Part shown: piece by piece, positions 45,392 through 53,692 of the stretch
Layout of the letters: each line of letters opens with the position of its first letter
How positions within the stretch are numbered: position 1 is the first letter of the stretch
Assembly (NCBI GenBank): GCA_958295905.1
Contig: OY282382.1
Span: 2,256,001-2,320,000 of the forward strand
Length of the DNA: 64,000 nucleotides
Source of the DNA: an uncultured Vicinamibacterales bacterium
Lineage (GTDB): Bacteria > Acidobacteriota > Vicinamibacteria > Vicinamibacterales > UBA8438
Direction of reading: 5' to 3'
Position numbers and translations under genes: made by a program
Notes under the pieces: generated by a model
Databases searched by the model: none
What the model saw: the letters and a program-made list of their open reading frames with translations, nothing else
What the model was told of the DNA's origin: nothing

Positions 45392-45871
45392 GTGGACCCG
45401 CCCCTTCGCCAGAAGACCTGCCGACGCTGCCACCGACTCTTCGCCATCTGCGCGGCGTGTTACCGCGGCCAAGCCTATTGCACGCCGCGGTGCCGGGCGG
45501 CCGGTCGTCGCCGGGCGGTTCGAGCCGCCAAGGCCCGCCATCAGCACAGTCCCGAAGGGCGCCTCGACCACCGCGACCGGCAACGCGCCTACCGCGCCCG
45601 GCGTCGCGTGACGGATCACACTTCCCCCGCACCCCGGCCGTCGGACAGACTCCCCGTTCCTGACGCCGCCCCGGTTCCCGCGCCTGCGCCCACGCGCTGT
45701 GTGGTCTGCGGCCGGCAGAGCCGGTGGCTGGTCCCGATGCCGGAGCCCGGCGGCGTTCGGAGGAGGAGGGACGATGATCACGCCCGCACAACGCGCCGAG
45801 ATCCGGCGCCTCTATTACGGCGAGCACTGGAAGCTCGGCACCATCGTGGCCCAACTCGGCCTCCACCGTGA
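45392..45871 (+). CDS. Cys-rich zinc-ribbon protein of an IS21-like element
   Basis: The 159-residue protein has zinc-ribbon cysteines CRRCHRLFAICAACYRGQAYC and a second CVVCG near the middle. Between them is a basic stretch (AGRRRAVRAAKARHQHSPEGR). Small basic proteins with this C-x2-C...C-x2-C pattern, beginning CxxCxxxF, often precede IstA-like transposase genes of IS21-type elements. Its 3' end overlaps the transposase start by 98 bp. Role in the element is unknown. The start codon is uncertain. A 400-bp stretch without genes lies upstream (44990-45391). Confidence 0.55.
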   Translation: MDPPLRQKTCRRCHRLFAICAACYRGQAYCTPRCRAAGRRRAVRAAKARHQHSPEGRLDHRDRQRAYRARRRVTDHTSPAPRPSDRLPVPDAAPVPAPAPTRCVVCGRQSRWLVPMPEPGGVRRRRDDDHARTTRRDPAPLLRRALEARHHRGPTRPPP

Positions 45872-46715
45872 GACCGTCCGCGCCGCCGTCGAGCGCGAGT
45901 CGGGGGGCGTCCGCCGGGGCGCGTGCCGGCCCAGCGCCCTCGACCCCTATCTGCCGTTCCTCCGCGACACCCTGGCCCAATACCCCACCCTGCGCGCCAC
46001 CCGCATCCACGAGATGGTCCTGCAGCGCGGCTATCCCGGCTCGGTCATCCAGGTCCGACGCCTCGTCAGGCGCCTGCGGCCCGAGACCACCCGCACCGTC
46101 TACCGCCGCGTCGTCACCCTGATCGCAGAGCAGGCTCAAGTCGACTGGGGCTCCTTCGGCAAGGTCCGCATCGGACGCGGCACCCGCGCCGTCTCCGGAT
46201 TCGTCATGGTCCTCGGCTACTCCCGCGCCATCGCCGCCCTCTTCACCCTCGACCAGACCCTCGAGAGCTTCCTCCGCGGACACGTCGATGCCTTCCAGGC
46301 CCTCGGCGGCGTCGCCCGCACCCTCGTTTACGACAACCTCCGCAGCGCCGTCCTCGACCGCCGCGGCGCCGCCGTCCAGTTCCACCCCCGCCTGCTCGAA
46401 CTCGCCGGCCACTACCACTTCGCGCCACGACCCTGCACGCCGGGACGCGGCAACGAAAAAGGGAAAGTCGAACGCCAGATCCAATACCTGCGCCATGCCT
46501 TCTTCGCCGCCAGGCCCTTCCGAGACCTCGACGACCTCAACACCCAGTTCCGACGCTGGCGCGACGAGGTCGCCCACCAACGGCGCCACCCCGAGATGCC
46601 GGACCGTACCGTCGCCGACGCCTGGGCCGAAGAGCAGCCCCGGCTGCTCCCGCTCCCCGCCCATCCCTTCGAGACCGAACTCGTCCGCGCCGTCCGCTCC
46701 GGAAAGACACCCTAT
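45774..46715 (+). pseudogene. IS21-family IstA transposase, truncated by IS insertion
   Basis: The frame starts MITPAQRAEIRRLYYGEHWKL behind AGGAGGGACG, and carries a helix-turn-helix (LGTIVAQLGLHRETVRAAV) and the DDE core. Catalytic residues are D in EQAQVDWGSFG, D in LVYDNLRSAV and E in GNEKGKVERQIQYLRHAF. After about 314 codons it is interrupted at SGKTPY by an IS1182-like element. Sequence on the far side of the insertion joins at once to IS21-type end repeats, so the C-terminal domain and the istB ATPase were already lost before the insertion. Confidence 0.82.
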
Positions 46716-48241
46716 CAGCCCGTGGTGAAAGTCGGCATTTCGGGGGATCGACACGGCGGCTCTCACGTTCTACACTGGCGGGCATGGCGATGGGCACGAC
46801 GCGCGACGACGGGTCGCAGCAATCGATGTGGGTCTCGACGGCGGATCTGCCGCGGAGCGCGGGGCATCCGTTCTACGAGCGGCTGAACGGGATTCTGGAG
46901 GCGGCCGGGTTCGACGCGTTCGTCGAAGGCCAGGTGGCGGTGGCCGGCCGGCCCAACGTGGGCAAGTCGTCGGCGCAAAGGCGGCCGGCGCGGAAGCCTG
47001 TGCGCGCCGTTCTACGCGCTGATGGGCCGGCCGAGTCTGGCTCCGGGACGCTACTTCCGCTTGCTGCTCATCGGGTATTTCGAAGGGCTGGACTCGGAGC
47101 GGGGCATTGCGTGGCGCGCGGAGGATTCGCTGAGCATGCGGGCGTTTCTGCGTTTGGCGGCGCCGGCGGCTCCGCCGGACCATTCGACGATTTCGCGGAC
47201 GCGTCGGCTGTTCCCGGTGGAGACTCATCAGGCGGTGTTCACGTGGGTGCTGGAGCAGTTGGCGGGGTCGGGCCTGGTTGCGGGGAAGACGTTGGGCGTC
47301 GATGCGACGACGCTGGAGGCGAACGCGGCGCTGCGGAGCATCGTGCGTCGTGACACGGGCGAGGATTACACGGCGTTCCTGACCCGTTTGGCGAAGGCTT
47401 CGGGCATCGAGACGCCGACGGCGGAGGAGTTGGCGCGTTTTGACCGGAAGCGGAAGAAGAAGACGTCGAACAAGGATTGGACCCACCCCCACGACCCGGA
47501 CGCGAAGGTCGCGAAGATGAAGGACGGCAGCACCCACTTGGCCCACAAGATGGAGCATGCGGTGGATCTGGAGACGGGTGCGGTGGTGGGTGTGACGATC
47601 CAGGGGGCGGACAAGGGGGATACGACGACGATGGTCGAGACCCTGGTGACGGCGGCGGAGCAGGTGGAGGCGGTGTTGCCGGCGGCGTCGGGGGTTTCGG
47701 AGGTGGTTGCGGACAAGGGCTATCACAGCAACGGGACGCTGGTGGATCTGGCGGCGGTGGGGGTTCGGAGCTACATTGCGGAGCCGGATCGGGGCCGGCG
47801 GTGCTGGAGGAACGCGCCGCAGGCTCGGGACGCGGTGTATGGGAACCGGCGCCGGATCCGGGGCCGGCGGGGCCGTCGTTTGCTGCGGCGTCGTGGGGAG
47901 TTGGTGGAGCGTCCGTTTGCGCACCTGTTTGAGACTGGTGGGATGCGCCGGGTGCGCCTTCGGGGGCATTCGAACATTCTGAAGCGCCTGCTGGTGCACG
48001 TCGCGGGCCTCAACCTCGGGCTGCTTCTGCGTCACGTGATCGGCGTCGGCACGCCCCGCGGCCTGCGGGGCGGGGTGGTATCCGCCGTCTGCGGGCTGCT
48101 CGGGCGGTTTGTGGTCCTGTGGAGCGGTCTGGAGCGGCTCTTGACGCGATTCCGGCCCAATTCGGCGCGGGTCGCTGCGCTATCGAGCCACCGACCCCTT
48201 CAGCCAGCCATCTGAACACCGAGGACTTCTACTACGGGCTG
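46716..48241 (+). mobile_element. IS1182-like insertion sequence, full length with target duplication
   Basis: The element of 1,526 bp has terminal inverted repeats CAGCCCGTGGTGAAAGTC (46716-46733) and GACTTCTACTACGGGCTG (48224-48241), matching at 16 of 18 positions. The 4-bp direct repeat CTAT lies on both sides (46712-46715 and 48242-48245). It has inserted in the istA relic. The transposase inside is broken by a 68-bp insertion. Right-end relics of related elements are at 6133-6311 and 36781-37190. Confidence 0.88.
46784..48215 (+). pseudogene. IS1182/IS5-like transposase, frame broken near the N-terminus
   Basis: The N-terminal part STADLPRSAGHPFYERLNGI and GFDAFVEG is followed by an extra 68 bp (46925-46992) bounded by GAAG repeats, which shifts the frame. 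The rest continues from CAPFY and MGRPSLAPGRYFRLLLIGYF at 47022 to 48215. The DDE residues are in LGVDATTLEANAAL, VVADKGYHSNG and LVERPFAHLFETGG. The extra segment encodes VAVAGRPNVGKSS, a P-loop-like sequence found in Era/Der GTPases. Without the insert, a protein of about 450 residues would be made. Confidence 0.8.
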
Positions 48242-48245
48242 CTAT

Positions 48246-48285
48246 AACTGGGGCCGTGGCCCTCCAGAAACTGGGGCCGCGGCGC
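48246..48285. mobile_element. End repeats of the interrupted IS21-like element
   Basis: AACTGGGGCCG occurs at 48246-48256 and 48269-48279, 23 bp apart, with GTGGCCCTC between them. The layout is the same as the pair at 34711-34747. It lies directly after the target duplication of the IS1182-like element, so it marks the right end of the IS21-like relic that began before 45.4 kb. Confidence 0.55.
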
Positions 48286-48351
48286 GCGTCAGATCCGGTA
48301 CATGTCCATGCCACGTGTCCACGTGACCACCGGATCAAGCCTTCCCGCAGG

Positions 48352-48395
48352 GAAAAATATTGGGTGAGCGACGCCGGAACCGGGGTCGCTCACCC
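48352..48395 (-). terminator. Rho-independent terminator for minus-strand transcription
   Basis: GGGTGAGCGAC (48362-48372) and GTCGCTCACCC (48385-48395) form a perfect 11-bp stem. On the minus strand the stem is followed by AATATTTTTCCC, a T-rich tract. This marks the 3' end of a transcript that comes from about 49 kb leftwards and contains the two palindromic elements. Confidence 0.7.
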
Positions 48396-48410
48396 TCTGT
48401 ACGTTCTTCT

Positions 48411-48540
48411 TCTGGAGGGGTGCGTACCGTGCAATGTTGCACTGAATACGGGGGTCTGGGGACTCAGAGTAGTGCACTTCTCTGAGCCCTCGGCTTATTA
48501 GACGCCCATTCCACAGGGTTTGTTCCCGACGATTCACGTT
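48411..48540 (-). repeat. Structured palindromic element, copy A
   Basis: On the minus strand this copy has GGGCGTCTAATAAGCC, then GGGCTCAGAG and a loop around GTGCAC, then CTCTGAGTCCCC. The palindrome is centred on GTGCAC. It shares its order of blocks (GTCTAA, GGGC, arms around AGTGCACT, CCCC) with copy B at 48668-48790. It lies just upstream of the minus-strand terminator. No coding region covers it. Confidence 0.65.
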
Positions 48541-48667
48541 TTTCCAACTCTATGCATTTCCCCGGCGACTGTCCCACTCAAGCGCATCCGTAGCACCTTT
48601 GGAGGGCCCGGCAACAGACGCCTTCCACGGCCCCAGTTCGGTTTCAGGGCAATGTGACACCGTGACA

Positions 48668-48790
48668 TTGCACGGTGAATTATGCACGCGGACACGTGCA
48701 ATTTGGATGGCTGAAATGTGGGACTGGGGGTATCGAGCAGTGCACTGCTCGACGCCCTCCAGTTAGACGAAATTTCGCAGGATCTGGTTC
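48668..48790 (-). repeat. Structured palindromic element, copy B
   Basis: The centre is the perfect 20-bp palindrome TCGAGCAGTGCACTGCTCGA (about 48733-48752), lengthened by a CTGGAGG/CCCCCAG outer stem. On the minus strand GTCTAAC precedes the hairpin. The plus strand shows a second small hairpin next to it (CACCGTG, loop, CACGGTG). Copy A has the same order of parts. No protein-coding function is visible. Confidence 0.7.
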
Positions 48791-48799
48791 CAGGTTGCG

Positions 48800-49140
48800 A
48801 CTTCTGTCGCTGTGCTCGGCGTTTGGCGGCGCACCTCGAGCATCGCTGCTGACCGTCTCTGCTTCCGCCGCGGCGCATACGATGCAGATCCCTTCTCGAC
48901 TCAGCCGCTCGCGTCTTGCGTTCGAGAATCTGCGCTGGCGTCGTGCGTGCGTGCGCTGGCCGGCACACCTCGCATCGGGGGGCGGCGTTCGGTTTCCCGC
49001 AACCGCGGCATGCGCCCTCGGTTGCCAAGCGGCGGCGGTCGCGGTGCTCCGCGTCGATGGTGGGTCCGGTCGCACGTGTCGCAGAGTCGGCGGCCATCTG
49101 CGGGAGGATGGCGCCGGCAGCCTGAACATGTGCCTGGTGG
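48800..49140 (-). pseudogene. Decayed Cys-rich zinc-ribbon repeat region
   Basis: On the minus strand three consecutive units encode paired CxxC knuckles, but in different frames: PGTCSGCRRHPPADGRRLCDTCDR (49138-49068), EGACRGCGKPNAAPRCEVC (49025-48959) and EGICIVC followed after a shift by RCSRCAAKRR (about 48905-48826). This resembles proteins with repeated C-x2-C-x9-12-C-x2-C zinc ribbons. The frame changes make an intact product unlikely unless the gene is spread over indels. A minus-strand terminator lies downstream. Confidence 0.45.
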
Positions 49141-50098
49141 CGCTGCTGACTCCGGCGAGGGTACCTGGACGCCGGAGCGCCATTCCCACGGGTCTGGACT
49201 TGTGGTGGTGCGAATACAGCAGTGGATGGTGCTATCGGAGAGCTGTTCGGTGGTGAGGATGTCCTTCCGGTGGATGATCTTCGTCGCTTCGTGGGGTGCG
49301 GCGTCGCTCTATGCCTGCCGGGCGCGGTGTACTGCTCGAGGCTCTCGCCCGGTAACGCCTGAGTGTGGAGGGTGTCCCTTCGCGTGGTTCGCTCGACGGA
49401 TGTGGACCACGGCGCGCGTCTGTACGCCCCGCCGGCGGTTCGTCCCCGGCGTATTTCGTGCGTCGGGGGGGTGGCCGTCACTGTACGCCTCGTCACGGCG
49501 ATCCGCGGCTGCACGCCCTCTGCCTGCTGTACGGCGCGAGGGCGCGGTCGCTGGACGCGCGTTTGTGCAAGCACGTTCTGCTGTGCGGCGTGGAAGGCGT
49601 GTCTGTTGTATGCGTCATCAGCACGTAGCTGGTTGTAGGCGCTCGGCGTCGGCGGTCATCAAGCGGGTCCGGTCAGGGGGCTGCCTCGGCGTCGGCGTCG
49701 GCGCGCTCACGCGTCGGTTGTCGGCGCTGCCCTGCTGCTGGGACCTGGCGACTCGGGGGGGATGACGGAGTGCGTTACGTCGCGGACGCCTGGCGCGCGA
49801 TGCTGGCCGACTGGATTGCAGGCTGCCGGCGGCATGGTGTGCGATCGGTGGTGTGCCCAACCTGCGGTCCACATGGCGGCCGCGTTGCGTGCGGTTGGGG
49901 GGGGCATCCCGATCAGGCTCACGTCGAGTCGTCGGCGCGCGCGGCGCGGGAACGTGCGCGGGATAGACCATCGGATGGGAACCCGGATCAGCCGACGCCT
50001 TCGTGTCGCCGAGATCGCGCCAGCGAGCCCAGAGGACACGCTGCAGTGTGTCGTGTTGTCGCCGCCCCGAATCGTCCGGGTTGTCCTCGCGGTCGGCT
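49141..50098. other. Accessory stretch without a convincing gene
   Basis: Frames run in both directions but none is recognised. A plus-strand frame at 49770-50138 opens with GTG (VRYVADAWRAMLADW) and contains CPTCGPHGG, but start and length are doubtful. At 49300-49610 the plus strand has five irregularly spaced LYA-type codon groups (for example SLYASSRRS and LLYASSARS), which may be a decayed short repeat. Confidence 0.35.
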
Positions 50099-50405
50099 GC
50101 CGTGGCCAGGTCGCTTCCGCTCGGCGCCGATGTGGTGATCGCGGCAGAGCGACCCTGGCCGCTATGCCCGAGTGCGCAGCCGGGGCGTGACGGCGGTCGA
50201 GTTGCAGGTCAGGATGATCACGCCTGTGAAGTCGGCAGACGTGTCGCTCGATGACCGTGACTCGGTCGTGGACCGAAGCCGTTGACGCTCGACGCCGGCT
50301 GCGGCGTCGTCGCCGGCGGGACGCGACGTCATGCGGGATGGTGTTCGGCGTCAGGGCTGTCGGCTCGACTATCAGGGGGGCGGCAGGCGCCGGCGGCGGG
50401 CGCGG

Positions 50406-50666
50406 TCATCGCCGTCGCGCGGGCGGTCGCCGCAGGCGTGCGTTGCTGCGTCGTGTGGCCGGTGCGCGGAATGTGCGGAAGAGGAAGAGGGCCGCATGGG
50501 CGAGGGCGGCGGGTCCGTAGAACACGTGGGCACGGACGCGGTGGGCGCCCACGAACTGGATCGTGACCCGGTTGCGGCCGGCGCACGCGGTCTGCTGTTG
50601 GATGCGGCTGAGGTTTCGGTTGGGGCCGGGGGTTGCGCCGCGGCAGGGCTGATTGCGGTTGGGCAT
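50406..50666 (-). CDS. Small hypothetical protein
   Basis: The 86-residue protein begins MPNRNQPCRGATPGPNRNLS behind CAGGAGACGACC, a good Shine-Dalgarno placement. The middle has a hydrophobic-aromatic stretch VTIQFVGAHRVRAHVFYGPAALAHAALFLF that could be a short membrane helix or beta-rich core, followed by a strongly basic tail (RTFRAPATRRSNARLRRPPARRR). I do not recognise the family. It lies downstream, on the same strand, of a lon C-terminal fragment, between the two diverged repeats. Confidence 0.45.
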   Translation of the reverse strand: MPNRNQPCRGATPGPNRNLSRIQQQTACAGRNRVTIQFVGAHRVRAHVFYGPAALAHAALFLFRTFRAPATRRSNARLRRPPARRR

Positions 50667-50704
50667 GGTCGTCTCCTGGGGGTGTACGGTCACAGGGCAT
50701 ATCG

Positions 50705-50755
50705 CCGGGCCGGAGCGGCTCATCGACCCGCGTCAGGTAGTCGACGGCGACCACG
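50705..50755 (-). pseudogene. Fragment of a lon-like 3' end
   Basis: The minus strand reads RVVAVDYLTRVDEPL, which parallels RRAVEVDYVTRVDELL near the C-terminus of the Lon-type protease gene at 55.6 kb. About 12 of 15 residues agree. It is a short piece, so the call rests on that local match. Confidence 0.45.
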
Positions 50756-51146
50756 CGCCGAGGGGGGCCTCGTCCTCCTCGGCGCGGCGGCGCTCCACTT
50801 GCCGCACACGGCGTGGTCATGCTCGGGCGCCGTGGCCGGGTCGCTCCGCTCGATGCCGATGCGGTGGTTCTTCGGATGCTCGACCCTGGCCGTTTCTGCT
50901 CGACGGCGCCGCCGGGTGTGACGGCGGCGGTGTTGCAGGTGATGATGACCGCGCCTGTGCAGTCGGCGGGCGTGGCGCTCGATGACCGCGAAGCGGTCGT
51001 GGGTCCTGGAGGTCGTCCCCGCGGCTGGGTCGGACGGCTTCGCAGGGGTCGCACACCGGCACGCCGGCGCGCCTTGTCGTGCGGGCGGCGCGCCGCGATC
51101 CGGGGCGTTCGCCGTGGCCGGCGGGCGCAAGTCGGACGGTGCGGCG

Positions 51147-51173
51147 GAAAACCGGCGGCGGGCGCCGGTTTTC
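51147..51173. terminator. Bidirectional hairpin
   Basis: GAAAACCGGCG (51147-51157) pairs exactly with CGCCGGTTTTC (51163-51173) across GCGGG. The T run in the right arm and A run in the left arm fit a bidirectional rho-independent terminator shape, though the T tract lies within the stem. Confidence 0.5.
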
Positions 51174-51581
51174 TGAGGGCGCGTCGGTACGTCCGATGCC
51201 GGTCCATCGCGGTTTCGGGCGCCTCGGATCGGGCGGCGGCACGGGAGGGGTTGCCGAGCGCGCCCGGACGCCGGGCGGCTTTCGCCCGTCTCGGTTCGGG
51301 TGGCGGGCGGTCGGAGTCGGGCGTCGGGCGCCTGCCGCTGCTACTACTTGAGCGAACGGTCGCGAGGAGACCTTCGTCGTGGTGTCCACTACATCGAACC
51401 TGTTCGGCAGGGGAACGACCTGCTCCGGAACGGTCTCCACACTCGAGGAGAACGCCGACCCGGCCCTCCACCCCGAGGCCGCCGACGACTGATCCGGACG
51501 CCACAGGGCGACTGACAGCGGCAACGGGCTGGAATGGCAGTTCCCGCCGCCGGGGGCCGCAGACGCCAGACAGGAACCGGA

Positions 51582-52469
51582 ATGTCCAGGAGCGACGACG
51601 AACGAGCCGCCGGACGGGCCGAGTGCTTCGCCCGGCTGGTCCTGGCCGGACAGGAAGACGCGCACGGCCGCAGCCTGCTCGACAACGCCGAGCGGCTGAC
51701 CGACCGACTCCCGATGTGCTGGGAGAAGGAGGTCGGCTGGCTGACCGCATCACTGGGAGCCGACCGGGTCGACGAGACCACGCTGCTGGGGGTCGGCTTC
51801 AACATCCAGCAGGTGCGCCACGCCACCGTGGTGAAGCCGCGCGAGGGCGAGCGTCCCGGCGACTACGCCGAACGCATCGCGATCTACAACGAACCGGACG
51901 CCTTCGCGGTAGCGGGGGCAATGCTCGAAGACGCCGCGGCCATCAACCCGGCAGTCCCGATCGAGACCACCGACGCCGCGCGACGCAACGCCATCGAGCG
52001 GCTGGACCACGCGATGGAGCAGTGGTATGCGGACAGCCGGGAAGGAAAGCCGCCTCCAGCCGGCGGGATGGCCGGCGGCCAGCCCACGGCTCCCGGACTC
52101 TCGGCGGCGCTGCTGCGGATGCGGCGCCACACGCAGATGGCGCTGCTGAGCCTCGACGAGATGACGCGGGGGCCGAGCAACAAGCGCTGGGGAATCATCG
52201 AGCGGCTCGACGCCGGCGACGTCATCGTGTTCATCGACGCTGCGTTCGAAGCGCTCCGACTCGCCGCCGCGATCGTCGCGGAGACGTCCATCGGCACACC
52301 GGCCCCGGCGACGAACGAAGACCGGCAGGCTCTGCAAGCAGCGCGCGAGGCCCGCCAGACCGGCCTGCAGGCAATCAGCGCGACAGCCTCGATCATCGAG
52401 CGGATCGCCACGCGGATCCTCGAATTGCCAGCACCAGAGGGCAACGACGACAGCGCGATGGTCCACTGA
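51582..52469 (+). CDS. Hypothetical protein, mostly helical
   Basis: The 295-residue soluble protein begins MSRSDDERAAGRAECFARLVLAG; a longer start at 51534 is possible. Helical segments with regular Ala/Leu/Glu spacing fill the C-terminal half (ALLRMRRHTQMALLSLDEMTRG, AFEALRLAAAIVAETSIG, then ASIIERIATRILELPAPEG). It has no membrane span and no recognised motif. The codon pattern is convincing in a surrounding where most frames are poor, so it is one of the few intact genes of the accessory region. It precedes the ParB-like relic and the methyltransferase-like gene on the same strand. Confidence 0.6.
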   Translation: MSRSDDERAAGRAECFARLVLAGQEDAHGRSLLDNAERLTDRLPMCWEKEVGWLTASLGADRVDETTLLGVGFNIQQVRHATVVKPREGERPGDYAERIAIYNEPDAFAVAGAMLEDAAAINPAVPIETTDAARRNAIERLDHAMEQWYADSREGKPPPAGGMAGGQPTAPGLSAALLRMRRHTQMALLSLDEMTRGPSNKRWGIIERLDAGDVIVFIDAAFEALRLAAAIVAETSIGTPAPATNEDRQALQAAREARQTGLQAISATASIIERIATRILELPAPEGNDDSAMVH

Positions 52470-52639
52470 GCGACAAGAGGATCTGTCCAATCGTTTGGGA
52501 TACGCTCGCTCACTCCCGCGCGCGGAGCTCCCGTTCGCGGCTTGCGCGCTGATACCGTGGTTATTGCCTCAATTGAAGCAATTCGCGCGGGCCGGTCCCC
52601 TCCAGGGTTGGTATGCCCGCCGCGTTTTGTTCATGCCGG

Positions 52640-52790
52640 TCGCGGTTTCTCACGGTGGTCCAACTCGTTGACGGCGTGCCGTGGCTTATCGATGGGCAGC
52701 ATCGGATCCGATGCCCTGAAGACCGTGCCGGTCGACAAGGGCGGCCAGACCGGTCTGGACTGCGAGGTCTACGTGGGCTGAACGAGCGGC
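52640..52790 (+). pseudogene. ParB-like nuclease-domain relic
   Basis: One frame reads VVQLVDGVPWLIDGQHRIR and the next reads TVPVDKGGQTGLDCEVYVG. Together they match the ParB/Srx-like core (strand, then DGQHR, then CxVYxGLT) of DUF6551-type proteins found in phages and plasmids. A frameshift separates the halves and neither has a proper start or end. Confidence 0.55.
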
Positions 52791-52905
52791 AGACGGCCGG
52801 ACGGCCTAGTCCCTTCCGGTTGCGGGGCCGGGTCCGGCGGCCGGGAGCAGTGGACGCCAAGTCCCCCGCGTGGGGCGGCCAAGCGGCGGAACCCCGAGGT
52901 GGAAG

Positions 52906-53692
52906 AAACCTGGGGCGGCGACCCACATTTTCCCCGAAGGCGACCCGGCGCCGCGATCCAGATCAACCATGCGGGGGCTGCCGCCTGCGGCAGCTCTCGC
53001 GCTCCGCTTCAGCGGACCGCTTCTGCGTCGGCGAAGACACCGCGCGGTCGTCGCGCTGCAGGATGGCGAAGTATTGGTGCGCGAGAGCATCGCCTTGCTC
53101 AGCCGCGCGGCGATACCCGAGGCCGTGAAGATGTTGCCGCGTCACCATCGGCCGCCGCTCCAGGACGGCCCCTCGGCCGCTACGGCGTCCGGCCGGCTGC
53201 TCGTGCGGCGGCCATCGGCTGCCTGCATGCCGAGCTGGCGATCCATCGGCCGGCCGCAGATGGCCAGCGTCCCGAATACTTGCTCCATACGCGGACAGTC
53301 ACGTCCGGAAGGGAGGCGGTATGGATGACAGGAGCACGGTGACGGCGGTCGATGCCGAACGGGCGCCAAGCGGCAATGACGGGACCACGCCACCACCGCC
53401 GTCGGTGGCGCTGGCCAGGATGGACCCGGCCGACGTCGAGACCGTCTTCGCGCGGGTCGAGCAATCGATCGCAGACTTGCCGAACACCGTCAAGGCGATC
53501 GAGTGGCGCGACGGACTCAAGGCGGTAGAGGCGGCGGCGGCGGTGCTCGACCGGCACGATATCCGGGCGGCGGCGGCGCGGGCGGTGGCCGAAGTCGAGC
53601 AGTGGATCGCCAAGCGGCATCCCCCGCGTCCGGTGGGCAGGCCGCCGAAGACGGAAGCGGACGAAAACCTGGGGCGGCGACCCACATTTTCC
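52906..53692. repeat. Exact 28-bp direct repeats
   Basis: A 28-bp sequence beginning AAACCTGGGGCGGCGACCCA lies at 52906-52933 and again at 53665-53692. The second copy is inside the methyltransferase-like gene, where it encodes NLGRRPTF. The bases around the two copies also resemble each other weakly, so the left copy may be a decayed paralogue of that part of the gene. Confidence 0.75.

Larger units (their letters stand above)
50099..51003. repeat. Diverged duplicated segments of about 174 bp
   Basis: 50099-50272 and 50829-51003 align over their length at roughly three-quarters identity by eye. Shared blocks are CCGTGGCC-GGTCGC, GACCCTGGCCG, GTGACGGCGG, GTTGCAGGT, GATGA-CGC-CCTGTG-AGTCGGC and GGCGCTCGATGACCG with TCGGTCGTGG. 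They are direct copies 730 bp apart and enclose the small gene at 50406-50666 and a lon fragment. Confidence 0.6.

Noticed and set aside
44973-46766. Long minus-strand frame opposite the IS21 genes
   Set aside because: Antisense to a clear IstA transposase; composition is shadow-like and no motif is present.
48668-48790. Integron attC site
   Set aside because: GTTAGAC on the plus strand fits the R' core, but no complementary R'' core is found at the other end, copy A has ATTAGAC, and there is no integron integrase or cassette array.
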